Shown here: one piece after another, positions 27,008 through 36,197 of the stretch
How positions within the stretch are numbered: position 1 is the stretch's first letter
How the letters are laid out: every line of letters starts with the position of its first letter
Assembly (NCBI RefSeq): GCF_965223285.1
Contig: NZ_OZ244997.1
Coordinates: 2,046,001-2,110,000, forward strand
DNA: 64,000 nt
Reading direction: 5' to 3'
From: Leptofilum sp965223285
Lineage (GTDB): Bacteria > Chloroflexota > Anaerolineae > Promineifilales > Promineifilaceae
Translations under genes and position numbers: made by a program
Notes under the pieces: model-generated
Databases searched by the model: none
The model's input: only the letters and a program-made list of their open reading frames with translations
What the model was told of the DNA's origin: nothing

Positions 27008-29005
27008 TCAAAAACGGCCGTTCAACGCATCTTCTGCCCGGCGACGACTGGTGGCGGACATGGCATCTCTGGCTTTGTTGAGCTGCAAGACAGCTACAGG
27101 CAACTCGCGCAGCTGCTGCTGGTAAATAGCCAAAGCCTCACTGTCGCCTTCGCTTTGCGCCTCATGAAGCAAATGCTTTACCTCGCTCAACAACTGCCGC
27201 ACCTTAGCCAGACGCCAATCCAGCACAGATAAGACAAGGGTATCGGAAATACGCTCAAGCTCAGTTTCTGGTGATTGGGGTAATGTCAGCAAGAACTTCA
27301 ACCGATTTTGAAGCGTCTGTTCTAGACTATCCCACAATTCATCAATCGTGACAACCGGAGAAGCACCTATTAAATGGTACATTTGTCGCATGATGGCGCG
27401 GTCTTCTGCCAGCAGAAAATCGTCATCCATCACCTTCGTCTGGCCACACTCTTGCAACTTCTGGTTCACGCGCAATACCAGGTTGGGTAACCGAATTATT
27501 TGGTGCAAAAAATCTGCCTGGCGCATGTCGGTGGCAATGGGGCTGACGCCGCTGCGCCCTTTTTTGGGGACTGTTGCCCAGCCAGCATGACCTTTTTTGC
27601 CAGTTTGGATCGGTTTTGAGGTAGGAGCTGCCGTTTCTTCACGCCGTACGGTTCGCCGGGGCTTTTCTGGCAGACGAATTTGCCGCAACGCCCGCTCATC
27701 AATACGTAGCGTGCGTGCCAACTGTTGCCAATAGTGATCCCGTTCAATGGGGTCTTGAATGTCTTTAATGAGGGGGAGAACTTGTTGGGCAACGGCCGTT
27801 TTCGCCTTGGCATCATTCATATCCAACCCAGCGGTCGCTACAGAAATTACATACGCCACCACTGGCTTGGCCTGCGCCACCAGCTTGGGCCAATCCTCAG
27901 GATTTTCCTGAATGATGTTGTCTGGGTCTTTGCCTTCTGGCATAGTGATAACGCGAATATCTGCCTGTAGCCGCCCTTCATGATGAACAAGGCCGCGTGC
28001 ATCAAACTTTACTTCTACATCGCGGTCCAGGGTCTCGCGCGCCACCTGCAAACTGCGCAGCGTCGCCTGGGCACCGGCAGCGTCGGCATCCAGCGCCAGT
28101 ACAAACTGCTTGGTGTACCGCTTTAGCAAGCGCAGCTGCTGTTCCGTCAATGCGGTCCCCATCTGAGCTACAATATTACGAAAGCCCGCCTGCCACCCTT
28201 GCATCACGTCCATGTACCCTTCGACAATCACCGCCTGTCGCGCTTCCCGAATGCCGCGCTTGGCACCATCTAGCCCATAAAGCAGATGGCTTTTGTCGAA
28301 GAGGGCTGTTTGCGGTGAATTAAGGTATTTGGGAATGCCGTCTTTTTCCAATGTGCGTGCGCCGAAACCGACGATACGGCCGTCTACATCCCGAATAGGT
28401 ATCATTAGGCGGTTGCGAAAGCGGTCGTACTTGGTACCTTTGTCTGGATTTTCTGTGAGCAAACCCGCCGCCAGCAGCTCTTGGTCGCTGTATCCCTGCA
28501 TGTTAAAGTGAGAGCGACAGGCATCCCAGGAGTCTAAGGCAAAGCCCAGCGCAAAGTGGGCAATTGTTTCCTCATTCAGACTGCGCCGCGCCACATATTG
28601 CCGGGCACCTTCTGCTTGGGGTGCATGCAAAAAGAGCTGATGAAAATAATCCGAAGCCGCCTGGAGCAGGCCTGCTTGCTTGTTTTGCGCTTTTTGCTTT
28701 TCTTTGTTGACTGGTTTGGCTTCTTCCAGGGTTACGCCTGCCCGCTGAGCCATGTTTTTCAATGCTTCTTTGAACTCCCATCCTTCTTTCTTCATCACGA
28801 AAGAAAACAGGTCGCCACCTTCGGCACAGGCACCAAAGCAGCGCCACGTTTGGGTTTCTGGGAAGACAAAAAAGGCAGGGGTACGGGTGTTTTGGTGGAA
28901 GGGGCAAAAGCCAGCGTAATTTCGCCCTGAGCGGCGCAAAGAAACGCTCTCAGAAACAATATCTACCAGATCAAGCCGACTTTTAATTTCTTCAGTAACA
29001 GTCAT
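27008..29005 (-). CDS. dnaG: DNA primase
   Basis: A 665-residue primase that makes RNA primers at the replication fork. The N-terminal zinc-binding domain shows YAGFCPFHQNTRTPAF and CFGACAEGGD, with CX3C in place of the usual CX2C spacing. The catalytic TOPRIM core includes VEGYMDVMQGWQAG and FVLALDADAAG, and a C-terminal helical DnaB-binding region follows (about 500-665). It is encoded upstream of rpoD in the direction of transcription. Confidence 0.95.
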   Translation of the reverse strand: MTVTEEIKSRLDLVDIVSESVSLRRSGRNYAGFCPFHQNTRTPAFFVFPETQTWRCFGACAEGGDLFSFVMKKEGWEFKEALKNMAQRAGVTLEEAKPVNKEKQKAQNKQAGLLQAASDYFHQLFLHAPQAEGARQYVARRSLNEETIAHFALGFALDSWDACRSHFNMQGYSDQELLAAGLLTENPDKGTKYDRFRNRLMIPIRDVDGRIVGFGARTLEKDGIPKYLNSPQTALFDKSHLLYGLDGAKRGIREARQAVIVEGYMDVMQGWQAGFRNIVAQMGTALTEQQLRLLKRYTKQFVLALDADAAGAQATLRSLQVARETLDRDVEVKFDARGLVHHEGRLQADIRVITMPEGKDPDNIIQENPEDWPKLVAQAKPVVAYVISVATAGLDMNDAKAKTAVAQQVLPLIKDIQDPIERDHYWQQLARTLRIDERALRQIRLPEKPRRTVRREETAAPTSKPIQTGKKGHAGWATVPKKGRSGVSPIATDMRQADFLHQIIRLPNLVLRVNQKLQECGQTKVMDDDFLLAEDRAIMRQMYHLIGASPVVTIDELWDSLEQTLQNRLKFLLTLPQSPETELERISDTLVLSVLDWRLAKVRQLLSEVKHLLHEAQSEGDSEALAIYQQQLRELPVAVLQLNKARDAMSATSRRRAEDALNGRF

Positions 29006-29042
29006 TGGTCAAGGACAAATCCACATTAGACAACTGACGTAA

Positions 29043-29048
29043 ATTATA
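29043..29048 (-). promoter_or_regulatory. -10 element upstream of dnaG
   Basis: TATAAT on the minus strand, 38 bases before the dnaG start. No good -35 hexamer is present at the correct distance. Confidence 0.4.
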
Positions 29049-29130
29049 CCGTAGACCTTACAAATGTTCTAAAAGTTAAGGGGAAACGGCCGTATTCGCT
29101 GAGCAACGTTTCATAATAATAGCCAGAAGC

Positions 29131-29167
29131 AAAAAAGAGGCAGCTTGCCCCGCAAGCCACCTCTTTC
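29131..29167 (-). terminator. Rho-independent terminator of the sigma/anti-sigma operon
   Basis: AAAGAGG/CCTCTTT and GCTTG/CAAGC pair around a small loop with a two-base internal mismatch, followed on the minus strand by TTTTTT. It lies 25 bases after the anti-sigma stop. Confidence 0.75.
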
Positions 29168-29192
29168 ACTTATTCAACAAGGTCCCAACAAA

Positions 29193-30233
29193 TCAATTAA
29201 TGATACTACCTAACAAAACAATATCCCCTGTGCGCTGTACGCTGCCGCCTTCTGGTTCAATAGAAACGCCGATAGAGTCAAAAGATTGCAGTGGCTCAGT
29301 CGAATTAACTAACAATACGCCCTCTCCATCTGTGTCCACGCGGAAGGTTTCGGCCGTTTCATGTTCCGTACCGCGAATAAGCAATACCTGATAGACAGAA
29401 TTTTCTGGCAAAGCTGGCATTCCATCTACGATAAGCAAGGCTGTATTCGTTTCAGGATCGATCACAATTTGAGCAGATGCTTCTGGCTGATTTTCTGTAC
29501 CTGGCAGGGTCACAGCATAAATTGAAGAGGAGTCAAACGGCCGATCCGCCAACGCATTGGTCAGTTCATTTTCCAGAGCCGCACTGTACGCTTGCAATTC
29601 TTCCAGATCAACAGCTATTTGATTCATCTCAATTTCTAACGTGTTGTTGGTAGCAATCAGTTCAGTATTATTTTGGGCCAGATCGTCAATTTGCTGATCC
29701 AGTGCCTGATTGGCAGCTTGTAATTCAGCTACACGCGCGGTGAGGCTGAGGTTTTCGCTATTCAAGGCATCGAAATCGGTGCGGAGGGTGTTGTTCTCTG
29801 AGGTAAGCTGCTGTACGTCCTGGTTCAGTCCATCTATCTGCCGACTAAGCGATAAGCCCCAAATGAGCAGGAAGACGGCCGTTCCTAAAGTAACGGCCGT
29901 TACCACTGGGTTGCTAAAAAAGGCGCGTACACTATCCCAAAAAGTGGGTTTTGGGGGAGCAACGCGTTTGGGAGAAACGGCCGTTTGCCGCTGAGGTGCT
30001 TCATGTATGGCCACATCCGCCTCAATGCGGGCAAACAAAGCCGCCTCCGCCTCTGGCGATGGCTCGAGCGGGGGTGCCGTATAGGGCAGCAAGGCGGCCG
30101 AAGCATAGGCCTCTTCCAGCATGGCCGCAGCCTGTGGGTTTTCGGCAATGTACGCTTCTACCTCAGCTTCTTCTTCGGGCGATAATCCGCCCAAAGCATA
30201 AACAGCGAGCAGCTCCTCAATTTGCTCGTTCAT
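29193..30233 (-). CDS. RskA-type anti-sigma factor with long coiled coil
   Basis: About 346 residues from the ATG at 30233, which has GAGG upstream and lies one base after the sigma factor stop. The N-terminal anti-sigma domain (about 1-75; EELLAVYALGGLSPEEEAEVEAYI) has no zinc motif. One membrane helix is near 110-130 (AVTLGTAVFLLIWGLSL). It is followed by about 100 residues of heptad-like coiled coil and a C-terminal RskA domain (TALLIVDGMPALPENSVYQVLLI). In the RskA family this domain is extracytoplasmic and release of the sigma factor follows regulated proteolysis. The coiled coil between membrane and RskA domain is unusually long. Confidence 0.85.
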   Translation of the reverse strand: MNEQIEELLAVYALGGLSPEEEAEVEAYIAENPQAAAMLEEAYASAALLPYTAPPLEPSPEAEAALFARIEADVAIHEAPQRQTAVSPKRVAPPKPTFWDSVRAFFSNPVVTAVTLGTAVFLLIWGLSLSRQIDGLNQDVQQLTSENNTLRTDFDALNSENLSLTARVAELQAANQALDQQIDDLAQNNTELIATNNTLEIEMNQIAVDLEELQAYSAALENELTNALADRPFDSSSIYAVTLPGTENQPEASAQIVIDPETNTALLIVDGMPALPENSVYQVLLIRGTEHETAETFRVDTDGEGVLLVNSTEPLQSFDSIGVSIEPEGGSVQRTGDIVLLGSIIN

Positions 30234-30234
30234 T

Positions 30235-30813
30235 TTATTCCTCAAACCCTTGTGCCTCTAGAGCACGCTTTAATTTATCCAACGCCAGGCGGGCGCGCGT
30301 ATTGATCGTGCCAAAGGGGATATTGTGTTCTTCGGAGATTTGGCGCCGCGTTTTGCCCTGAAAATATATCCACTCGACCACGTTACGCTGCTCCTCTGGC
30401 AGCGAAGTCATGGCCAGGTGAACCTGTTCATGCCGGAAAATCATCATGGCAGCATCGGCGACATTGTGATCAGCCTTGAACTGCGCACTAGACTCTACCA
30501 GTTCGTGGTGCATATCAGGCAACGCCTGCATTTTGATTTTTTGCCCCCGCCGTACAATGTCAATTGACAAGTTGCGCGCAATCCCAAACATCCAATTGGG
30601 AAACGACCCCCGCTTTGTGCTAAATGAAGCTGCATTGTGCCAGATGCGCCAAAACGTTTCCTGCATCACCTCTTCGGCCGCTGCCTTGTCTCCTAAAATC
30701 TTATACGATAACCCTAAGACCGAACGCTTGTACCGCTCGTAGAGTACCTTGTAAGCAGCAACATCTTGCTTCATTACAAGTGCCATTAACTGCTCGTCAC
30801 TATATTCATTCAT
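30235..30813 (-). CDS. ECF-family RNA polymerase sigma factor
   Basis: A 192-residue sigma factor. Region 2 reads YERYKRSVLGLSYKILGDKAAAEEVMQ and WMFGIARNLSIDIVRR; region 4 reads MTSLPEEQRNVVEWIYFQGK and RRQISEEHNIPFGTINTRARLALDKLKRAL. This matches the SigK-like branch that pairs with RskA anti-sigma factors. The anti-sigma gene follows with a one-base gap. No own-type ECF promoter could be identified in the 146 bases upstream. The target regulon is unknown. Confidence 0.92.
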   Translation of the reverse strand: MNEYSDEQLMALVMKQDVAAYKVLYERYKRSVLGLSYKILGDKAAAEEVMQETFWRIWHNAASFSTKRGSFPNWMFGIARNLSIDIVRRGQKIKMQALPDMHHELVESSAQFKADHNVADAAMMIFRHEQVHLAMTSLPEEQRNVVEWIYFQGKTRRQISEEHNIPFGTINTRARLALDKLKRALEAQGFEE

Positions 30814-30959
30814 ATTTACAAATATGACTGCCTGATTTAGCCTAACCGAATATGAAAATGGCCTTGGGTCACAACGGCCGTCTATAAACCAATAGTGCTT
30901 TAATCAGTATCCTTAACTACGGATAAGAACCCAGTTTGTACCTGTCCAATTCAACTTTA

Positions 30960-33935
30960 CTAAAACCCTTCCAACTCAGACAAATCAGCCAGACCATTGG
31001 CTAGAGCCGCAATATGCTGCAACAGTGCCAGACGATTTTTACGCACGGCCGTATCCTCGTCCATCACCAGCACATCATCAAAAAAGTGGGTAATCGCTGG
31101 CTTCAGGTCACGTAGCGTGGCGACGAAGGTGGGCATCGTGCCGTCCTGCTGGGCGGCGGCTTGTTGGTAGGCGGCAAGTAGCTGCTGCTCGGCAGGCAAA
31201 GCAAACGCATCGGGACGCAAGGTGAAGGTTTCGCTTTGGCTGCGGGTGATGCGCACGCAGCGGGCGTAGGCGTCCAGCAACTCTGGCCACTCCTCAGCTT
31301 CAATTGCTTGGCTTAAAGAGGTCGCCACGCAGGAAGCGGTAAATGGATCGTGACCTAATTCTGCCAAAACCGCCTTCACCACAAAAGCGGAGTGACCTAA
31401 ATCGCGCAAGACGCCTTCGAGACGGCCGTTTACAAATCCCATCACCTTTTGCAAAATCCCATCATCACACGGCACTGGCAGCAGCTCGGCAGCGGCGGCA
31501 AAGGCAGCTCGCAAATCAAATGGCTGCTCGTGGGCAATCAAATTTTCGATAAGGTGCAGCGCAGCTCGGCGCAGGGCAAAGGGATCGTTAGAACCCTTGG
31601 GAGCGAGTCCGGCGGCAAACAACCCCGCCAAACTGTCCAGTCGATCCGCCAAGGCAAGGGTCATGCCTGCCCCACTGCTGCTAACGGCACTGTACTGCCC
31701 CGCAATCGCTTCGGCGATGGCAGCACTTTCGCCGCTGCGCTGGGCGTAATGGCCGCCCATGATGCCCTGCAAGGAGGTCATCTCGACTACCATGTTGGTT
31801 GCTAAATCTGCTTTGGAAAGGGCGGCGGCGCGAACGGCCGTTGCCGTTTCAGCCTCGTTCAAATTGAGCATTTTGGCAATCGTGGGCGTGAGCTTCTCCA
31901 GTCGGTGAACTTTATCCAGCATGGAACCCAGCTTGGCCTGGAAGGTGAGCGTAGCCAGATCAGGCAAGAAGTCGGCCAGTTGCCGCTGACTGTCCTGGTT
32001 ATAGAAAAACTCGGCATCGGCAAAGCGGGCTTTGAGTACGTGCTCGTTGCCGTTCACCACAAAATTCAGGTGCTTCTCATCCCCGTTACGCACGGCAATG
32101 AAGTAGGGCAGCAGTTGACTCTTGGCATCGTAGACGGGGAAGTACCGCTGGTGCTTGCGCATCACAGCCACCAACACCTCCGCAGGCAGGGCCAAGAAAC
32201 GCTTGCTGAACCGACCGCGCAGTGGCGTCGGTTTTTCTACCAGATTGGTCACTTCGTCCAGCAGTGCCGCATCTTCGGGGATGGTACCGCCCATTTCGGC
32301 TGCCAGCTTGCTAGAGACGGCCGTAATTTGCTCTCGCCGTTTTTGCTTGTTAATAACGATGCTGTTCATCCGCATGATGCCGCCGTAGTTGCGGGCGTCG
32401 TTGATGATAATTTCGGGGGAGTCGTACGGCCGTAACCCCCGGCTGGTGCGCCCACTGGCGATGCCAGCATAGCTAAATGGAATCACATCTGGACCAAATA
32501 GAGCCACAATCCAGCGCAGCGGGCGGCTATAGCTGATGTTGGTCTGGTTCCAGCGCATGCTGCGCTCAAACTTAATTCCGGCAATGAGATCGGGCAGCAG
32601 TTCAGCCAAAACAGCCGCTGCGGGACGGCCGTCTTCACGCACCACCGCCGAAACATACCGCTTGTCACCTTCTTCCACAATTTGCAAATCGGCAACGTCC
32701 ACACCCTTGCCTCGCGCAAAACCGATGGCGGCTTTGGTGGGTTTGCCGTCGGCATCAAAGGCGCGGTCGGCAGGCGGTCCTTTCGCCACCGATTCCAAAT
32801 CTGGCTGACGGCCAATAAGGCCATGCACCTGCACCGCCAAGCGGCGCGGCGTGCCGTCAATTTCAATTCGATCATAGGTCAGGCGCGCATTTTTGAGGAG
32901 TTCAGGTACGTCCGTTTGCAACTGCTTCACCGCAGCATCCAGATCAGAAACCGGCAGTTCTTCGCTACCAATTTCCAGCAAAAACGTCTGCGGCGTCTCT
33001 GATTGGGCAAACTGGAATGTTTGGGGGCGACTGAGGGAAACGGCCGTTTCCTGTGGCTCTTTCAGCAGTGGATGACCAAGCTCCTCCCGTTGGGCTACGT
33101 ATAGTTCAGACACCTTGCGTGCCAAGCCGCGCATCCGGCGGAAGTAGTTGGCTCGTTCGGTCACGCCCACCGCGCCCCGCGTATCCAAAATGTTGAACAG
33201 GTGGGAGCATTTCAGGTTGTAATCATGCGCCGGAATGACCAAACTGGCTTCGATGCACCGCTTGGCCTCACTTTCGTAAGTATCATACACTTGGCGAATG
33301 CTGTTCACATCAGCCACTTCAAAATAGTAGCGGCAATGTTCAATTTCGCTTTGCAGCAGCACATTTTCGTAGCTGATGCCCGCACCGTAAGCCATCTCCC
33401 AGACGCTTTCCACACCCTGCAACGCCAGGGTGATACGGTCTAACCCGTAGGTAATCTCCACGGAAACTGGCTCAAGGGTGATGCCACCCGCCTGTTGAAA
33501 GTAGGTAAACTGGGTGATCTCCTGGCCGTCGAGCCAAACTTCCCAACCCAGCCCCCAGGCACCCAAAGCCGGGCTTTCCCAGTTGTCTTCCACAAAGCGA
33601 ATATCGTGGCGGCGGGGGTCGATGCCAATCGCTTCTAAACTTTTCAGATACAGCTCTTGCGGATTGCCCGGATCGGGCTTGAGGATGACCTGAAGTTGGT
33701 GGTGCATCTGCATTCGGTTGGGATTATCCCCGAAACGGCCGTCATCTGGCCGAATGCTGGGTTCCACATACACCACATTCCACGGCTCCGGCCCCAGCAC
33801 CCGCAGCACTGATGCGGGATTCATCGTCCCCGCCCCAATTTGAACATTGTACGGTTGCTTCACCAAGCAACCTTGCTGCTTCCAGTAATCTAACAACCTT
33901 AAAATAATATCTTGAAAACTAAGCGTTTCGCGCAT
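30960..33935 (-). CDS. glyQS: Glycyl-tRNA synthetase, alpha and beta chains fused
   Basis: About 991 residues from the ATG at 33935, with AAGG upstream. Residues 1 to about 290 are the catalytic alpha chain: SFQDIILRLLDYWKQQGCLV, PYNVQIGAGTMNPASVLRVLG, WNVVYVEPSIRPDDGRFG. Then comes the beta chain, starting TFLLEIGSEELPVSDL and containing KRFLALPAEVLVAVMRKHQRYFPV and an anticodon-binding-like helical C-terminus. It charges tRNA-Gly. In most bacteria the chains are separate genes; single-chain versions are known, for example in Chlamydia. Confidence 0.93.
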   Translation of the reverse strand: MRETLSFQDIILRLLDYWKQQGCLVKQPYNVQIGAGTMNPASVLRVLGPEPWNVVYVEPSIRPDDGRFGDNPNRMQMHHQLQVILKPDPGNPQELYLKSLEAIGIDPRRHDIRFVEDNWESPALGAWGLGWEVWLDGQEITQFTYFQQAGGITLEPVSVEITYGLDRITLALQGVESVWEMAYGAGISYENVLLQSEIEHCRYYFEVADVNSIRQVYDTYESEAKRCIEASLVIPAHDYNLKCSHLFNILDTRGAVGVTERANYFRRMRGLARKVSELYVAQREELGHPLLKEPQETAVSLSRPQTFQFAQSETPQTFLLEIGSEELPVSDLDAAVKQLQTDVPELLKNARLTYDRIEIDGTPRRLAVQVHGLIGRQPDLESVAKGPPADRAFDADGKPTKAAIGFARGKGVDVADLQIVEEGDKRYVSAVVREDGRPAAAVLAELLPDLIAGIKFERSMRWNQTNISYSRPLRWIVALFGPDVIPFSYAGIASGRTSRGLRPYDSPEIIINDARNYGGIMRMNSIVINKQKRREQITAVSSKLAAEMGGTIPEDAALLDEVTNLVEKPTPLRGRFSKRFLALPAEVLVAVMRKHQRYFPVYDAKSQLLPYFIAVRNGDEKHLNFVVNGNEHVLKARFADAEFFYNQDSQRQLADFLPDLATLTFQAKLGSMLDKVHRLEKLTPTIAKMLNLNEAETATAVRAAALSKADLATNMVVEMTSLQGIMGGHYAQRSGESAAIAEAIAGQYSAVSSSGAGMTLALADRLDSLAGLFAAGLAPKGSNDPFALRRAALHLIENLIAHEQPFDLRAAFAAAAELLPVPCDDGILQKVMGFVNGRLEGVLRDLGHSAFVVKAVLAELGHDPFTASCVATSLSQAIEAEEWPELLDAYARCVRITRSQSETFTLRPDAFALPAEQQLLAAYQQAAAQQDGTMPTFVATLRDLKPAITHFFDDVLVMDEDTAVRKNRLALLQHIAALANGLADLSELEGF

Positions 33936-34049
33936 GCACACCTTTTTAAGCCACAGAGGTCAGAGAGGTTTTCAGAGAAGAAGCCATCTTCTTCATGATT
34001 GATCTGTCGCTTTTTGCAATAATTTCATAACTCGAATGAACAGCCGACG

Positions 34050-34055
34050 ATTATA
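34050..34055 (-). promoter_or_regulatory. Possible -10 element upstream of glyQS
   Basis: TATAAT on the minus strand within GCTATAATCG, about 115 bases before the glyQS start. A matching -35 was not seen. Confidence 0.3.
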
Positions 34056-34089
34056 GCATGGGGCCAAAACGCTGGCATCTTACCTGAAA

Positions 34090-34165
34090 TGTAATCACGA
34101 ATTTAACGAATAGTCGAATATCACGAATTTTTTATTCGTTTCATTCGCAAAACTCGTATCATTTG
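34090..34165. repeat. AT-rich CGAAT/ATTCG direct and inverted repeats
   Basis: Between recO and glyQS the sequence repeats CACGAATTT, AACGAAT, GTCGAAT, CACGAATTTT and ATTCGTTTCATTCG. AACGAAT/ATTCGTT can pair as a hairpin. It could be the terminator region of recO or a small dispersed intergenic repeat. Confidence 0.4.
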
Positions 34166-34176
34166 TGATTAAGTTT

Positions 34177-34959
34177 TTACTCTGGAGGCAAAAGGAGGGC
34201 TGCTTCGCGGCGGAGGCGGTGGAGGAATTCGACGGATTTGAGGTTGCGTTCGAGAACGTAGGTAATGTAAAAGTGCATTACGTTTTCAAGCTCGGTGTGG
34301 ACAGTGCGCTTGAGGCGCAGGGCGTGGACAGTGTTCCACGGCCGTGTTTGCAGATAGCGAAGAACTTTGATAGCAACGGCCGTTACCGGCATCGCCCGCC
34401 GATCCTTATCACGACACTCCGGGCACAGCACCCCACCCAACTCTCCGCTAAAAAATTGATCCTGCTCTTCGATGGCCTCACCACAGGCTACGCAGTGGAA
34501 TAATTGCGGCCGAAACCCAGCCAATCCCAACAAGCGCAACTCATAAAAACGGGCAATTAGCAGAACATCGTCGTGGTTGGTGAGCCAGCCAAGGGCATCA
34601 GCCAGCAGTTGGTAGAGGCCACTGTGCTTGTCCTCCTCCACCGTGAAGCGATCCAGCAACTCCACCAAGTAAGCGGCATAGGTCGTCAGAATGAGGTCAT
34701 CACGCAGGGCGGTGTACGGCTCCACCATTTCCGCCTGAGTCAGAATTGCAAGATCGCGCCCAGTGGCAAACAAAAAGTTGGAGCGCATGAACTGCTCCAC
34801 ATGCCCTGTTTTGCGACTTTGCGGCTTGCGTGCGCCTTTAGCCACCGCCTTGATCTTGCCAAAGTCGCGGGTGTAAAGAGTAAGCAGGCGGTCTGCTTCG
34901 CCAAAGTCGGTGCGGCGCAGCACAATCGCTTCGCTACGGAAAGTACGTTCTCTCACCAT
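34177..34959 (-). CDS. recO: DNA repair protein RecO
   Basis: A 260-residue protein that loads RecA with RecR during recombinational repair. The N-terminal OB fold shows SEAIVLRRTDFGEADRLLTLYTRDFGKIKAVAKGARK, split here as the family signature. A zinc site appears in FHCVACGEAIEE and GVLCPECRDK. The helical C-terminal region is normal in length. Its functional partner recR is also in this window, near 42.6 kb. Confidence 0.93.
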   Translation of the reverse strand: MVRERTFRSEAIVLRRTDFGEADRLLTLYTRDFGKIKAVAKGARKPQSRKTGHVEQFMRSNFLFATGRDLAILTQAEMVEPYTALRDDLILTTYAAYLVELLDRFTVEEDKHSGLYQLLADALGWLTNHDDVLLIARFYELRLLGLAGFRPQLFHCVACGEAIEEQDQFFSGELGGVLCPECRDKDRRAMPVTAVAIKVLRYLQTRPWNTVHALRLKRTVHTELENVMHFYITYVLERNLKSVEFLHRLRREAALLLPPE

Positions 34960-35044
34960 GCAGGTAGTTTATCAGAAAGCGTCTAGTTGGGTGAGTAGTT
35001 GGATGATACGGACTGTGAATCAAGGCAAAGCGCATCATGCGAGG

Positions 35045-35968
35045 CTAACGGCCTGGTGGGAAAATGCTAACGGTGTCACCTGGTTTGATCATTTGATTGG
35101 GGCCGTCTTCAAAGCTGATGTTACGGCCGTTTAACAACACCCGCCACCCCTTCTTGGCCCAGTAGCGCTTCTCCAGAACCAACCAGGGGCGTCCCTGTTC
35201 ATCTAACCGATCTTTGTCTAGCCATTCCACAGCTAACACGTCGGGGCGCATCTGAGGGAAATAGTTAAAGAAGCGCACCAGCAACGTCTCTGCCCGGCTG
35301 TCCTGCGGCAAATGCATCGTCATCTTTTGCCGTCCCGTATAGTTACGCACCCGGCCAAAAAAAGAGAGCTCAACTGGAAAATCGCCATCGTCCCAGGCGC
35401 GGGCAGTTTCGTAACCCAGCAACATTAGGTGCAGGTGCAGGTTAAGCAACTTGTTCCAGCTAGCCAGGGCAGTCGGCACGATGGGGTTGCCAGGCATTTC
35501 CTCCAGCAAAAAGCGGGCAAAGGTGGCGTTCACCAAACTAATGGAGCCCGTAACGTACATTTGAGGCACGTGAATCTGGCGTGGGCCGTGCGCGGCATGA
35601 ATCTGCCCGGCACGAAACAGATAGTGGGCAAAATCGTGGCTCAGGTCCAGCCCCAGCGTGCGGGCCAGCCAGACAGTGAAAAAGCGGCGGCGTTCGGCTA
35701 AATGCTCGGCATCAGCCCCTTTTTCCCACCCCAGGATAACGGCCGTATCATGATGGTTGAGCAGATAATCATACGTGCCCACCACCAGCTCATGGCCACG
35801 CCTAAACAGTGGCTCTACGGTGGCCAGCATCGCCTCAAAATCTGGCTTACCTAGACCCAAAAAACTTTGCAGCCGATCCCACTCTTCTTCTGGTGCTGGG
35901 GCCAGACCAGACAACTGCCAGGTATCGTATTTTGCTATTTGGCCATTAATAGTCGCAAATGATTCCAT
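35045..35968 (-). CDS. Protoglobin domain fused to a MoaD/ThiS-like beta-grasp domain
   Basis: About 307 residues from the ATG at 35968 (GAGGAAAA upstream). Residues about 25-190 look like a protoglobin/globin-sensor domain: RRRFFTVWLARTLG, then FRAGQIHAAHG, whose His124 aligns with the proximal haem His of globin-coupled sensors, and ASWNKLLNLHLHLMLLGYE. Residues about 199-307 look like a MoaD/ThiS ubiquitin-like fold: VELSFFGRVRNYTGRQKM, RVLLNGRNISFEDG and the ending KPGDTVSIFPPGR. The diglycine tail needed for thiocarboxylate chemistry is absent. It is divergent from a free MoaD-like gene and near a tungsten-type aldehyde oxidoreductase. Oxygen or redox sensing linked to cofactor sulfur transfer is inference. 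Confidence 0.7.
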   Translation of the reverse strand: MESFATINGQIAKYDTWQLSGLAPAPEEEWDRLQSFLGLGKPDFEAMLATVEPLFRRGHELVVGTYDYLLNHHDTAVILGWEKGADAEHLAERRRFFTVWLARTLGLDLSHDFAHYLFRAGQIHAAHGPRQIHVPQMYVTGSISLVNATFARFLLEEMPGNPIVPTALASWNKLLNLHLHLMLLGYETARAWDDGDFPVELSFFGRVRNYTGRQKMTMHLPQDSRAETLLVRFFNYFPQMRPDVLAVEWLDKDRLDEQGRPWLVLEKRYWAKKGWRVLLNGRNISFEDGPNQMIKPGDTVSIFPPGR

Positions 35969-36060
35969 TTGATTTTCCTCTTGGAGAACTTGCCTAATTT
36001 CCGTGTAAAAGCGGGAAAACAATCAGAAATATGTTGAGCCGTTTCTTCCGCTTTTACTTG

Positions 36061-36115
36061 AGCAAACCACAGAGAAACCTAGCTTTGATTTTCCAAGAAC
36101 TTTCTGTGGTTTGCT
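36061..36115. repeat. Dispersed inverted repeat, copy 1 (divergent intergenic region)
   Basis: AGCAAACCACAGA and its perfect complement TCTGTGGTTTGCT flank a 29-base spacer. A second copy in opposite orientation lies near 38841-38892. The element sits between the divergent protoglobin and MoaD-like genes and could act as an operator or be a small mobile palindrome. Confidence 0.6.
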
Positions 36116-36197
36116 ACATTATCTTAGCATGAAAACTGTAAACGCGGCATTTTGTGGTAAGATTTGAAGCAGCAACCCAATCTGGAGAGTAAACATC

